Shown here: positions 1-7,882 of the stretch, in pieces
Layout: each line of letters opens with the position of its first letter
Position numbering within the stretch: position 1 is the stretch's first letter
Assembly: GCF_027270315.1 (NCBI RefSeq)
Contig: NZ_CP114413.1
Location: forward strand, 7,812,001 to 7,876,000
Length of the DNA stretch: 64,000 nucleotides
Reading direction: 5' to 3'
From: Streptomyces cinnabarinus
Lineage (GTDB): Bacteria; Actinomycetota; Actinomycetes; Streptomycetales; Streptomycetaceae
Made by a program: the position numbers and the translations under genes
Notes under the pieces: generated by a model
Databases searched by the model: none
Told to the model about the DNA's origin: nothing
Seen by the model: only the letters and a program-made list of their open reading frames with translations

Positions 1-1
1 C

Positions 2-502
2 ATCCCGGTGTCCAAGCGCCGCCCGCGCACCGCGCACCCGCAGGGCAACCGGCTCTCCGGTTACCTGATGCGGCTGCCCGTCGACGACCCCGACCCGGTG
101 CGCCGCCTGGGCACCGTCCGCGCGGCCATGGACCGCAACAAGGACGCGGGCCCGGGCCGCGGGGCGGGTGCCGTGGCGCTGCTCGCCGACCACGTCCCGG
201 CGCTCGGCCACCGGCTCGGCGGCCCGCTGGTCAGCCAGGCGGCCCGGCTCTGGTTCGACATCCTGGTCACCAGCGTCCCGCTGCCCAGCCTCGGCCTGAA
301 GCTCGGCGGCAACCCGGTCACCGCGGTCTTCCCCTACGCGCCCCTGGCCCGCGGCCAGTCCCTGGCGGTCGCCGTGTCGACGTACCGCGGGGCCGTCCAC
401 TACGGCCTGGTGGCCGACGCGGAGGCGGTACCGGACCTCGACCTGCTCGCCGCGGCGCTCTCCGCCGAGGTGGAGACGCTGATCACCGCCTGCGACCCTT
501 GA
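2..502 (+). CDS. WS/DGAT-family O-acyltransferase, C-terminal part (5' end outside window)
   Basis: The reading frame is open from the first base, so this is the 3' end of a longer gene; the GTG at position 8 is probably an internal codon. The 166 visible residues resemble the C-terminal domain (DUF1298) of the wax ester synthase/diacylglycerol acyltransferase family. The order is a PVS...GN-L segment, then LPVDDPDPVRRL, then a hydrophobic FDILVTSVPLP stretch and a short GAVHYGLVAD strand before the end. These enzymes transfer acyl groups from acyl-CoA to alcohols or diacylglycerol to make storage lipid at the membrane. The catalytic HHxxxDG motif lies in the missing N-terminal half, so activity cannot be judged. 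The gene ends before a short gap leading to the SDR gene on the same strand. Confidence 0.75.
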   Translation: MPVSKRRPRTAHPQGNRLSGYLMRLPVDDPDPVRRLGTVRAAMDRNKDAGPGRGAGAVALLADHVPALGHRLGGPLVSQAARLWFDILVTSVPLPSLGLKLGGNPVTAVFPYAPLARGQSLAVAVSTYRGAVHYGLVADAEAVPDLDLLAAALSAEVETLITACDP

Positions 503-607
503 CCTGACCGCTTTTTGGTCCTTACGCCCGGCGCTCCGTAGAATTCCCCGTTCGAAAGCGGACGCGGTCGGAGCGCCGCACGGGTGAGCAGGGAAACGGC
601 AGCGGCG

Positions 608-2101
608 ATGACGGTGACAGAGGAAGGCACGGCGACCACGGAAGAGGTCGTGTACGGCCCCGGCATCGACCCCGAGCGGCTGGCCGTGTGCCTCGGCGTG
701 CTGGACGAGCTCGACCGGCTGGAGGTCGACCACCCCGACGCGATCGCCGTGCGCCGGGCCACCGCGGGCATCTACCGCACGGTCAAGCAGCGCCGCCGCC
801 AGGAACGCCGGGCCGCCAAGACCGCCCACGACAAGTCGGTCACCGAGGCCACGGCGACCGGCTCCGCCCAGCGCATCGACGACGAGACCGAGGGCATCCT
901 GCCGTCGTCGGTCACCGAGGCGGGGAGGATCGCGGGGATACTCCAGCGCCCGCGCTCCTGCTACACCTGCAAGACCCGGTACGTGGAAGTCGATTACTTC
1001 TACCACCAGCTCTGTCCGGAATGCGCCGCCCTGAATCGCACCAAGCGGGACGTCCGCGCCGACCTCAGCGGCAAGCGGGCCCTGCTCACCGGCGGCCGCG
1101 CCAAGATCGGCATGTACATCGCGCTGCGGCTGCTGCGCGACGGCGCGCACACCACCATCACCACGCGCTTCCCGAAGGACGCCATCCGCCGCTTCAAGGC
1201 CATGGACGACTCCGCGGACTGGATCCACCGCCTGGAGGTCGTCGGCATCGACCTGCGCGACCCGGCCCAGGCCGTCGCGCTCGCCGACCGGATGACCGAG
1301 GCCGGCCCGCTGGACATCCTGATCAACAACGCGACCCAGACGGTACGGCGGCTGCCGTCGGCCTACGGCGCGCTGGTGGAGGGCGAGTCCGCCCCGCTGC
1401 CCGCCGGTGAGCTCCCCGCCCACCAGGTCATCGGCGCCTTCAACTCCGGCGCGGTCGACGGCCTGACCGCGCTGCCGCTCGGAGGCTCCGGTCTGGACGC
1501 GCAGAAGGTGGCCGACCTCGCGCTGGTCGCCGGCAACGCCAGCGTGGAGCGGCACCGCGACGGCACCGCCATCGACGCGGGCGGCCTCGTCCCCGACGTC
1601 GTCGACACCAACACCTGGGTGCAGACCATCGAGCAGATCTCCCCGGTGGAGCTGCTCGAAACCCAGCTGTGCAACTACACGGCGCCGTTCATCCTGATCA
1701 GCAAGCTCCGCCCGGTGATGGCCGAGGCGGCGGCCAAGGCGGTCTCCGGGCGCGCGTACATCGTCAACGTGTCCGCGATGGAGGGTGTGTTCGGCCGCGG
1801 CTACAAGGGCGCGGGGCATCCGAACACCAACGCCGCCAAGGCGGCCATGAACATGGTGACCCGGACCAGCGCCCAGGAGATGTTCCAGTCCGACGGCATC
1901 CTCATGACCTCGGTGGACACCGGCTGGATCACCGACGAACGCCCCCACTACGACAAGCTCCGCCTCGCCGAGGAGGGCTTCCACGCCCCCCTCGACCTGG
2001 TCGACGGCGCGGCCCGGGTCTACGACCCAGTCGTCCGCGGCGAAGCGGGCGAGGACCTGTACGGCGTCTTCATGAAGGACTACGCGCCGGGCAAGTGGTA
2101 G
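608..2101 (+). CDS. Large SDR-family oxidoreductase with N-terminal zinc-ribbon-like segment
   Basis: A protein of 497 residues from ATG 608; a GTG at 584 in the same frame would add 8. I prefer ATG 608 because an AGGGA lies upstream of it. The N-terminal ~110 residues are charged and helical and match nothing I recognise. A CYTC...CPEC pair about 20 residues apart follows (near residues 112-135) and could bind zinc. From about residue 150 there is a Rossmann/SDR domain: TGGRAKIG replaces the usual TGxxxGIG, and NNATQT replaces NNAG. Near the end, VNVSAMEG supplies the catalytic Ser, but the YxxxK position reads TNAAK, so the Tyr is Thr while Lys is kept. The ending VDTGWITDE is characteristic of this branch. 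Reaction and substrate are unknown, and classical SDR chemistry is doubtful without the Tyr. Confidence 0.8.
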   Translation: MTVTEEGTATTEEVVYGPGIDPERLAVCLGVLDELDRLEVDHPDAIAVRRATAGIYRTVKQRRRQERRAAKTAHDKSVTEATATGSAQRIDDETEGILPSSVTEAGRIAGILQRPRSCYTCKTRYVEVDYFYHQLCPECAALNRTKRDVRADLSGKRALLTGGRAKIGMYIALRLLRDGAHTTITTRFPKDAIRRFKAMDDSADWIHRLEVVGIDLRDPAQAVALADRMTEAGPLDILINNATQTVRRLPSAYGALVEGESAPLPAGELPAHQVIGAFNSGAVDGLTALPLGGSGLDAQKVADLALVAGNASVERHRDGTAIDAGGLVPDVVDTNTWVQTIEQISPVELLETQLCNYTAPFILISKLRPVMAEAAAKAVSGRAYIVNVSAMEGVFGRGYKGAGHPNTNAAKAAMNMVTRTSAQEMFQSDGILMTSVDTGWITDERPHYDKLRLAEEGFHAPLDLVDGAARVYDPVVRGEAGEDLYGVFMKDYAPGKW

Positions 2102-2102
2102 G

Positions 2103-2915
2103 TCAGCCGGGGTCCGCTCCCGGCGTGCGCGCCCGGAGCGCCTCGTGCACGGCGCTCCCCTGACCGGCCCAGGCCGCCCGCACCCGCGTCCCCCCGTCCA
2201 CCACCAGATCGGCGCCCGTCACCCACCGGGCCGCGTCCGAGGTGAGCCAGACGACGGCTCGGGCGATGTCCTCCGGCTCGCCGATCCGGCCCATGGGCAG
2301 GGAGTCGGCGATCCGCCGCTCGGCGTCCTCCCAGACGAACCGGGCCATCTCGGTGCGGATCAGGCCGGGGGAGACCGAGTTGACGCGGACCTTCGGGGCC
2401 AGTTCGCCCGCGAGCTGGCGGGTGAGGTGGAGCAGGGCCGACTTGCTCGTGCCGTAGGCGCCGACGTTCGGGCCCACGTGGCCGGCGCCCTCGGTGCAGA
2501 TGTTGACGATCGCACCGCCGTGGTCGCCCATCCAGGCCCGCCAGGCGTGCTGGGCCAGGCGCAGGGGTGCCTCGACGTTCACCGTGAACGCGGTGCGCCA
2601 GTCGAGGGGGTCGACGGTCATCAGCGGGCCGTAGGGCCGGTTGGTCGCCGCGTTGTTGACGACTATGTCCAGGCGGCCGAATTCGGCTACGCACAGGTCG
2701 GTCAGGGCGTGGAGGTGGGCCGGGTCGGACACGTCACCGGACAGGCCCCTGCCGCCCAGGTCCGCAGCCGTGCGCTCCACTTCCGCCACGTTCCTCGCCG
2801 TCACGCACACCCGCGCCCCCGCCTCCGTCAGCGCACGGGCGACGGCCAGGCCGATACCCCGGGTCGCGCCGGTGACGACGGCGGCCCTGCCCTTGAGTCC
2901 GTACGGCGTCGTCAT
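2103..2915 (-). CDS. SDR-family oxidoreductase (FabG-like)
   Basis: A 270-residue classical short-chain dehydrogenase/reductase. The NAD(P)-binding motif TGATRGIG lies near residue 16, NNAATN near residue 88, and the catalytic YxxxK is YGTSK near residue 154. SPGLIRTEM and VDGG occur towards the C-terminus, as in FabG-type enzymes. The Arg in TGATRGIG and TARN after the second strand suggest an NADP preference, which is inference. Substrate unknown. The gene lies 25 bp downstream of the degenerate HD-domain gene on the same strand, so the two probably share a transcript. It converges with the large SDR gene one base beyond its stop. A 13-bp palindrome (2931-2943) lies just upstream of its start. 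Confidence 0.85.
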   Translation of the reverse strand: MTTPYGLKGRAAVVTGATRGIGLAVARALTEAGARVCVTARNVAEVERTAADLGGRGLSGDVSDPAHLHALTDLCVAEFGRLDIVVNNAATNRPYGPLMTVDPLDWRTAFTVNVEAPLRLAQHAWRAWMGDHGGAIVNICTEGAGHVGPNVGAYGTSKSALLHLTRQLAGELAPKVRVNSVSPGLIRTEMARFVWEDAERRIADSLPMGRIGEPEDIARAVVWLTSDAARWVTGADLVVDGGTRVRAAWAGQGSAVHEALRARTPGADPG

Positions 2916-2930
2916 CGCCGTACCGTCTCA

Positions 2931-2943
2931 TGACGGTCCGTCA
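2931..2943. repeat. 13-bp palindrome TGACGGTCCGTCA, copy 1
   Basis: A perfect inverted repeat with arms TGACGG/CCGTCA around one T. It sits 16 bp upstream of the SDR start at 2915 and its last three bases are the stop codon of the upstream HD-like gene. The same 13-mer recurs at 40271-40283, and a one-mismatch copy lies at 42070-42082. Possible binding site for an unidentified dimeric regulator. Confidence 0.5.
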
Positions 2944-3384
2944 GTCGACAGCCCCCAGGCGGGAGTTACGGGCCGCGAGGAGTTCCAGCACCGTGCGCCA
3001 GTCCTCCAGGACACCGGCGTCGAAGGCGGCGTCGCGGCCCTCCTCACTCGCCTGCCGCAGCCGTAGCAGGTCCTCGTCCAAGGGGGCGGCGGGGTGGCCG
3101 CCGGCGCGGACGAGGTGGGCCACGCGCTCGCCGAGCAGCGGGCGTACGGCGTCCGCCGCGCAGTCCGGCTGGGCGGATCGGTCGCCGGGTCTGAGTAGCG
3201 GGCCGATCGCCTGGACCAGGCCCGCCACCTGGAGTTCCTTGTCGGCGGGGCGGCTGCGGCGCAGCAGTGCGGCGGTGCGCAGCGCGTGCAGGTGCGGATC
3301 GGCGCCCCCGCGGCCGGGGGCGGACCGTGTGCCCCGGCAGGCGTACAGCAGATCCATCAGCTCTTCGACACCGCGCAGCTCCAT
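2941..3384 (-). CDS. Degenerate HD-domain protein (lacks HD metal motif)
   Basis: A 147-residue protein with the layout of small HD-domain phosphohydrolases and oxygenases related to PhnZ. There is an N-terminal helix, then HALRTA near residue 33, a hydrophobic helix, and a C-terminal LRLRQASEEGRD segment followed by WRTVLELL. In active relatives the second helix ends in HDIGH or similar; here the same place reads QAIGPLL, so the defining His-Asp pair is gone. Other expected metal ligands are also not obvious. A catalytic role is therefore unlikely; a structural or regulatory role, or decay in progress, are alternatives. It precedes the FabG-like SDR gene by 25 bp and is probably cotranscribed with it. 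The ATG at 3384 is the only sensible start. Confidence 0.6.
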   Translation of the reverse strand: MELRGVEELMDLLYACRGTRSAPGRGGADPHLHALRTAALLRRSRPADKELQVAGLVQAIGPLLRPGDRSAQPDCAADAVRPLLGERVAHLVRAGGHPAAPLDEDLLRLRQASEEGRDAAFDAGVLEDWRTVLELLAARNSRLGAVD

Positions 3385-3798
3385 GCGCCAGTCCTTCCGC
3401 CGGACAAGCCGTTGCCGTCCGTCAGCAGATCATGGGCGGCTTGCGATACGGCCAACGGGACCTGAACTGCGCGGTCGATGGGGTGCGGGGCGACGCGAGT
3501 GACGGGGGGAGGGGAGAAAACAGGACGACTTCAGACAGTAACCCCGAGTTTTCAGCGCTATCGAGCGGGCATCCGCTCATTTGGTTACTCTGTAGCGGAC
3601 GGACAGCAGCACTGGGTCCCACCCAACACCCATGGTCCGTCCCGGGACACGCTGGTTCACATCGGCCTGCTCCGAACGAGAAACCGGCGCCACCGCGTCC
3701 GAATCGCATCGACTCATACCCGAGCGGGCTCCAGACGCCGGGCGCAGCGGCCCGGCGCAGGTGGTCCCGAGGGTGACCCGACACATAAGGAGTGCGCG
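3385..3798. promoter_or_regulatory. 414-bp intergenic region with nested inverted repeats upstream of a small conserved ORF
   Basis: I see no convincing gene here. Two arms, AGTAACC (3537-3543) and GGTTACT (3583-3589), are exact reverse complements and enclose a smaller perfect hairpin GAGCGG-GCAT-CCGCTC (3565-3580). The right outer arm runs into TCTGTAGCGG. The arrangement could be an operator pair or a structured leader for the small ORF starting at 3799, which has a strong AAGGAG ribosome site (3787-3792). The region also holds the promoter of the divergent HD-like gene, which I could not place. Confidence 0.35.
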
Positions 3799-3972
3799 GT
3801 GACACCGGAGAAGACGCAGCACGATCAACGCCCCAAGGAGCGTCCGGAACGAGCGGGCCGCCGGCCCGGAGAACTCGGCAGCCTGGACGTGTGGGCCCGG
3901 TCCGCCCCGATCCGCCTCGCGGGTTACGAGGACGACCTCGCCGAACCTCACATCCTGCCCAGCGTGGACTGA
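3799..3972 (+). CDS. Small conserved protein, function unknown
   Basis: A 57-residue ORF starting with GTG, with a strong AAGGAG ribosome-binding site (3787-3792). The first half is highly charged, rich in Arg, Glu, Gln and Pro, and likely disordered. The second half is compact and has the look of a conserved core: LGSLDVWARSAPIRLAGYED followed by DLAEPHILPSVD at the C-terminus. I recall similar short proteins in other Streptomyces but cannot name a family or function. No signal peptide or membrane segment. It stands alone after a 414-bp upstream region with inverted repeats. The GNAT gene begins 60 bp downstream on the same strand. Confidence 0.6.
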   Translation: MTPEKTQHDQRPKERPERAGRRPGELGSLDVWARSAPIRLAGYEDDLAEPHILPSVD

Positions 3973-4032
3973 AGGCGCCGAGCAGGATCCATCCGAAGGT
4001 GACGATCGCATGGGCGTGCGAGACTGGCGCCC

Positions 4033-4515
4033 ATGCTGATCAGAGAAGCCGTGGCCGAGGACTGGCCGCGGATCTGGCCTTTCTGGCATCGCGTCGTCTC
4101 CGCCGGCGAGACGTACTCCTGGGACCCGGACACCTCCGAAGAGGCTGCCCGGGTCCTGTGGATGAATCCGCCCAAGCGGGTCTACGTCGTCGAGGACGAG
4201 ACCGGCGCGATCGTCGCCTCCGCCTACCTCACCCCCAACTACGGCCGCCCGGCCGCCCATGTCGCCAACGCGGGCTTCATGGTGGACCCGGACCACGCGG
4301 GCCGTGGCATCGGCCGCCTCCTGGCGGGGCACGTCCTGACGGCCGCCAAGGCGCAGGGCTACCGCGCGATGGTGTTCAACTCCGTCGTCGAGACCAACCC
4401 GGCCGTGGGCCTGTGGACGTCGCTGGGCTTCACGATCCTCGGCACGGTCCCGGAGGCCTTCGACCATCCCCGGCACGGGCTGGTGGGGCTGCACATCATG
4501 CACAAGGCCCTGTGA
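4033..4515 (+). CDS. GNAT-family N-acetyltransferase
   Basis: A 160-residue GCN5-related N-acetyltransferase, typical length for a single domain. The acetyl-CoA pyrophosphate-binding motif appears as DHAGRGIGRLL near residues 90-100. It is preceded by the strand AHVANAGFMVDP and followed by NPAVGLWTSLGF near residue 128, the usual helix and strand around the catalytic region. The substrate cannot be read from the sequence; the closest general type is phosphinothricin-acetyltransferase-like GNATs. It starts with ATG and has no close operon partner. Its 3' end overlaps the convergent methyltransferase gene by 20 bp. Confidence 0.85.
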   Translation: MLIREAVAEDWPRIWPFWHRVVSAGETYSWDPDTSEEAARVLWMNPPKRVYVVEDETGAIVASAYLTPNYGRPAAHVANAGFMVDPDHAGRGIGRLLAGHVLTAAKAQGYRAMVFNSVVETNPAVGLWTSLGFTILGTVPEAFDHPRHGLVGLHIMHKAL

Positions 4516-5254
4516 GGGCCCGGCAGCGCAGCATTTCCAGCGGGGGGTTGGCGGCGTGGTCCGCCCAGAAGGCCGCGCCGAACTCGCGCACCCCGGCCTC
4601 GGACACCTCCAGGGACACCCAAGTCAGCTCACCGAACCCGGCCGCCGTCAGGGCCGCTTCATAAACCTCGCGGCGCGGGGCCGCGACCTCGATCCCGATC
4701 GGCGGGTCCAGCAGCGCCGTGACCCTGAAGCGCGGTCCGGTCTCGGTCTCCTCGCCGGTCGGCTCGCAGCGGAAGCCGTACTTCTGAAGGACCGCCGGGT
4801 CGGGCCGGTAGTCGGGCGACTGGCAGAGCACGAAGAACTCGCCCCCGGGCACCAGGCTTTGGTGCACACGTCGGCACATCCGCTCCAGAGTGGCGATGTC
4901 CGGCGCGTAGTTGAGCAGCTGGACGCCGGTGGCGATGTCGAAGCGCCGCTCCGAGGCGGCCAGTTCGGCGACGTCGCCCACCTCGTAGCGCACGCCCAGC
5001 GGATCCAGGTCCTCCAGCTTCCGCGCCGCGGCGACCATCTCCCCCGAGATGTCGATGCCGAGCACATCCGTGGCGCCGCGCCGCTTGAACTCCCGGCTGT
5101 AGAAACCGGTGCCGGAGGCGAGATCCAGAACCGACTTGCCGCGCACGTCCCCGACCAGGCCAAGGAAGCCCGGCACCTCCGCATACCGCGTGAGCGGCAG
5201 GGACTTGAAGCCCTCGAACGCCTCACCGATCTTGTCGTACTGCTGCACGCTCAC
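4496..5254 (-). CDS. Class I SAM-dependent methyltransferase
   Basis: A 252-residue Rossmann-fold methyltransferase. SAM-binding motif I is LDLASGTGFYSREF near residues 40-53, followed by the acidic strand end VLGIDISGEM (motif II) and YEVGDVAEL (motif III region). LVPGGEFFVL near residue 135 is the usual post-methyltransferase strand. Substrate unknown; the layout resembles small-molecule methyltransferases rather than RNA or protein enzymes. The start is GTG with GGAAGGA upstream. The last 20 bp overlap the convergent GNAT gene, so the two transcripts run into each other. No terminator hairpin separates them. Confidence 0.85.
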   Translation of the reverse strand: MSVQQYDKIGEAFEGFKSLPLTRYAEVPGFLGLVGDVRGKSVLDLASGTGFYSREFKRRGATDVLGIDISGEMVAAARKLEDLDPLGVRYEVGDVAELAASERRFDIATGVQLLNYAPDIATLERMCRRVHQSLVPGGEFFVLCQSPDYRPDPAVLQKYGFRCEPTGEETETGPRFRVTALLDPPIGIEVAAPRREVYEAALTAAGFGELTWVSLEVSEAGVREFGAAFWADHAANPPLEMLRCRALTGPCA

Positions 5255-5373
5255 CGTCGTGTCCTTCCGCTGCCTCGGTCATGACCTTGGCAGTCTCTCC
5301 ACATCACGGGGAGCGTCCGTACTGGCGGAAACACCAAAGATCCGGATCGCGGAACAACAATTCCGACGGAGTC

Positions 5374-6720
5374 TCAGTCCTCCAGTGGCGCCGTCCGCGG
5401 CCATGGACGCAGCCGCTCCAACTGGGCCGCCAGCTCCAGCAGATCGGTCTCCGAGCCCGGACGCCCCACGAGCTGTACGGCGCCGGGGGCGCCGGAGGGC
5501 AGGGTGCCGGCGGGGAGGACCAGGGCGGGCCAGCCCGTGAGGTTCCAAGGCGGGGTGAACGGCGAGTAGTTGGTGTTCGCCAGGACATTGCGCAGCCAGC
5601 CCCGCTCGTGCCAGGGCGCGGCCTGCGGGGAGCGGCGGGCCAGCGCCGGGGTGAGCAGGACGTCGTACTGCTCGAAGAACGGTTCGAGGCGTCGGCGCAG
5701 CTCCTGGCGGCTCTCGCCGTCGCGGACCCGGCCCACGAAGCGGCGCCCGATCGCCGCGTGGACCCGGGTACGGCGGGTCAGCAGGCGTCGGTCCAGGCTC
5801 TGCGCGTCGACCGAGGTGCCCGCCGTCCAGTGGGCGAGCGAGGTGAGGCTCAGCGAGAGCGGGTACGGGGGATCGGCGCGGCGCACCTGGTGGCCCGCCT
5901 TGATCAGCAGGCCCGCCGTCTCCCGGGCGGCCGCGCGGTAGGGGGCGCTCACCGCGATCCCGGCGATCGGGCTGCGCAGCGACACCGCGATCCGGCGCGC
6001 CGTCGGCTCCGGCCCCGGCGGGAGTTCCGCGCCGGCCAGTACCGACAGCATCAGGCGGGCGTCCTCGACGGTCGTCGCCAGCGGCCCGTTCTCCGACATG
6101 CCGAACCAGTCGCCCTCACCGATGCCCGCCGGTACCAGCCCCTGGCCCGGCTTGAGGGTGACCAGACCGCAGTTGGCCGCGGGTATGCGCAGCGAACCCA
6201 TGCCGTCGTTGCCGAGGGCGACCGGCACCAGGCCCGCGGCGACCGCCGCCGCGCTGCCGCCAGACGAACCGCCCGCGGAGCGCGAGGTGTCCCACGGGTT
6301 GCGGGCGATGCCGTGCACGCCGTCCGTGGTGCCGAAGACACACAGCTCCGGCACATTGGTCAGCCCCACCACCACGGCGCCCGCCGCACGCAGCCGCTCG
6401 ACGGTGACGTGGTCGCCGGGGCACGGAGCCTCCGAGGTCGCGGCGGACCCCACGCGCAGGGACTCACCCGTCACCGCGAGATTGTCCTTCACCGCCACCG
6501 GCACGCCCGCCAGCGGCAGTTCGTCCAGATCACCGCGAGCACCCAGCGCCTCGGCCTCGGCGAGCGCCGCCTCCCCACGCACCTTGCGGAACGCCCCGAC
6601 CCGCCCGTCCAGGCGTCCGATCCGCGCGAGATGCTCCGCCACCACCTCCCGAGGCGTGACCCGCTTCTCCCGCACGGCAGCGGCGATCTCGACGGCGGTA
6701 CGGCCGACCCAGGTGGTCAT
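5374..6720 (-). CDS. Amidase-signature-family hydrolase
   Basis: A 448-residue amidase signature enzyme, full length for the family. AVKDNLAV near residue 76 carries the catalytic Lys. The Gly/Ser-rich GGSSGGSAAAVAAG near residue 145 carries the cis-Ser, and DGMGSLRIPAANCG near residue 168 the nucleophile Ser. Such enzymes hydrolyse amides by a Ser-Ser-Lys triad; substrates range from simple amides to peptides and biuret-like compounds, and this one cannot be specified. I place the start at ATG 6720 because AAGGAG sits about 6 bp upstream; the frame stays open upstream without a ribosome site. No signal peptide, so probably cytoplasmic. It follows a lipoprotein hydrolase gene on the same strand after about 100 bp and may share its transcript. 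Confidence 0.85.
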   Translation of the reverse strand: MTTWVGRTAVEIAAAVREKRVTPREVVAEHLARIGRLDGRVGAFRKVRGEAALAEAEALGARGDLDELPLAGVPVAVKDNLAVTGESLRVGSAATSEAPCPGDHVTVERLRAAGAVVVGLTNVPELCVFGTTDGVHGIARNPWDTSRSAGGSSGGSAAAVAAGLVPVALGNDGMGSLRIPAANCGLVTLKPGQGLVPAGIGEGDWFGMSENGPLATTVEDARLMLSVLAGAELPPGPEPTARRIAVSLRSPIAGIAVSAPYRAAARETAGLLIKAGHQVRRADPPYPLSLSLTSLAHWTAGTSVDAQSLDRRLLTRRTRVHAAIGRRFVGRVRDGESRQELRRRLEPFFEQYDVLLTPALARRSPQAAPWHERGWLRNVLANTNYSPFTPPWNLTGWPALVLPAGTLPSGAPGAVQLVGRPGSETDLLELAAQLERLRPWPRTAPLED

Positions 6721-6822
6721 GGGGGGCTCCTTCGGTGCTGCGCAGGGGTGCGAACAGGCGTTACTCGCGGGTACGTCGAGGAGAACTCTGCCTGCCGCCA
6801 AGCCCCGCGTCGAGAGTGCGGA

Positions 6823-7842
6823 TCAGCGCAGATGCCGCTCGAAGAACGCCGTCGTCGCCGCCATCGACCGCGGCCACTGCGGGCCGAAGGTGTGGCCCTC
6901 GCCCGGGTACTCGCGCAGTTCCACGTCCTTCCCGGCCGCCTCGAACGCCGCGACCGTCCGCTTCGACCAGGCGAGCGGGCAGGTGTCGTCGGCGGTGCCG
7001 TGGTGGATGAGCAGGGGCTCGGTGACCCGGTTCACGAAGGTCAGCGGTGAGACGTTCCGCCAGAACTCTGGGTTCTCCTCCGGCGTACCGTGCGCGGCGT
7101 CGATCTCCGCGGCGATCGGGTCGCCCTCACCGCGCTGGAACCGGTCGATGTTGTCCTGCGGTCGGCCGCTGACCGGCGCGAAGACCACCGCCGCGTCGAC
7201 CAGACCGGGCGCGACGACCAGGGTGTTGTACACGACCCCGCCGCCCATCGAGCGCCCGAGCAGCCCGATCCGGTCGGTGTCGATCTCCGGCCGAGCCGAA
7301 CCGCGCAGGGCCAGGACGGCGCCGATGACGTCCGAGGTGTAGCCGAGGCGCAGGTTCACGTTGTTGTCGGGGTCGTCGTCGGAGCGGGCGTGGTTGCGGT
7401 AGTCGGAGTGCAGGACGACATAGCCCTCGCGGGCGAGCAGGTCCTGCTCGCGGGCCAGGCCCCGGCCGGTGGTGTAGACGGCGGGGTCGATGTAGCCGTG
7501 CGCGAGCACCAGCGCCGGGAACGGCCCCTTGCCACGAGGGATGTTCATCAGCCCCGAGATCGTCAGACCGTCGCTCTCGTAGGTCACCGCGTACGAGGTG
7601 TAGGCGTCGGTGCGGGCCAGGACGGTGCCGAGGCGGAGGCCGGAGCCGGTGTGGTCGCGCTGGATCAGGGCCTGGATCGAGACGGGGTCCACGGGTGTGG
7701 GGGTGGGGGTGGGAGAGGGGGACGTCGCCGTCGCACGGGGGGTGGGGCTTTCGGGCGCGCTTTCCTCCCCACCGCCGGTGCAGCCCGTCGCCAGCAGCAG
7801 CGACAGCCCGGCGGCGGCACTGGCCAGTCCCCGCAGCCGCAT
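6823..7842 (-). CDS. Lipoprotein alpha/beta hydrolase (prolyl-oligopeptidase-like)
   Basis: A 339-residue secreted lipoprotein. The N-terminus has a hydrophobic signal with lipobox LATGC (Cys about residue 21), then a Ser/Thr/Pro linker of about 30 residues. The alpha/beta-hydrolase domain shows an oxyanion region LAHGY near residue 112, nucleophile elbow GRSMGG near residue 196, acid loop HHGTADDTCP near residue 285 and catalytic His in GEGHTF near residue 318. All three triad residues are present. This type (S9/dienelactone-hydrolase-like) cleaves peptides or esters; the natural substrate is unknown. It sits outside the membrane by lipid anchoring. The gene lies between the LacI regulator and the amidase on the same strand, with small gaps. 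Confidence 0.85.
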   Translation of the reverse strand: MRLRGLASAAAGLSLLLATGCTGGGEESAPESPTPRATATSPSPTPTPTPVDPVSIQALIQRDHTGSGLRLGTVLARTDAYTSYAVTYESDGLTISGLMNIPRGKGPFPALVLAHGYIDPAVYTTGRGLAREQDLLAREGYVVLHSDYRNHARSDDDPDNNVNLRLGYTSDVIGAVLALRGSARPEIDTDRIGLLGRSMGGGVVYNTLVVAPGLVDAAVVFAPVSGRPQDNIDRFQRGEGDPIAAEIDAAHGTPEENPEFWRNVSPLTFVNRVTEPLLIHHGTADDTCPLAWSKRTVAAFEAAGKDVELREYPGEGHTFGPQWPRSMAATTAFFERHLR

Positions 7843-7882
7843 ACGGCCATTGTCCCCCGGGTACGAGCGCGGCGGGAGCAGT

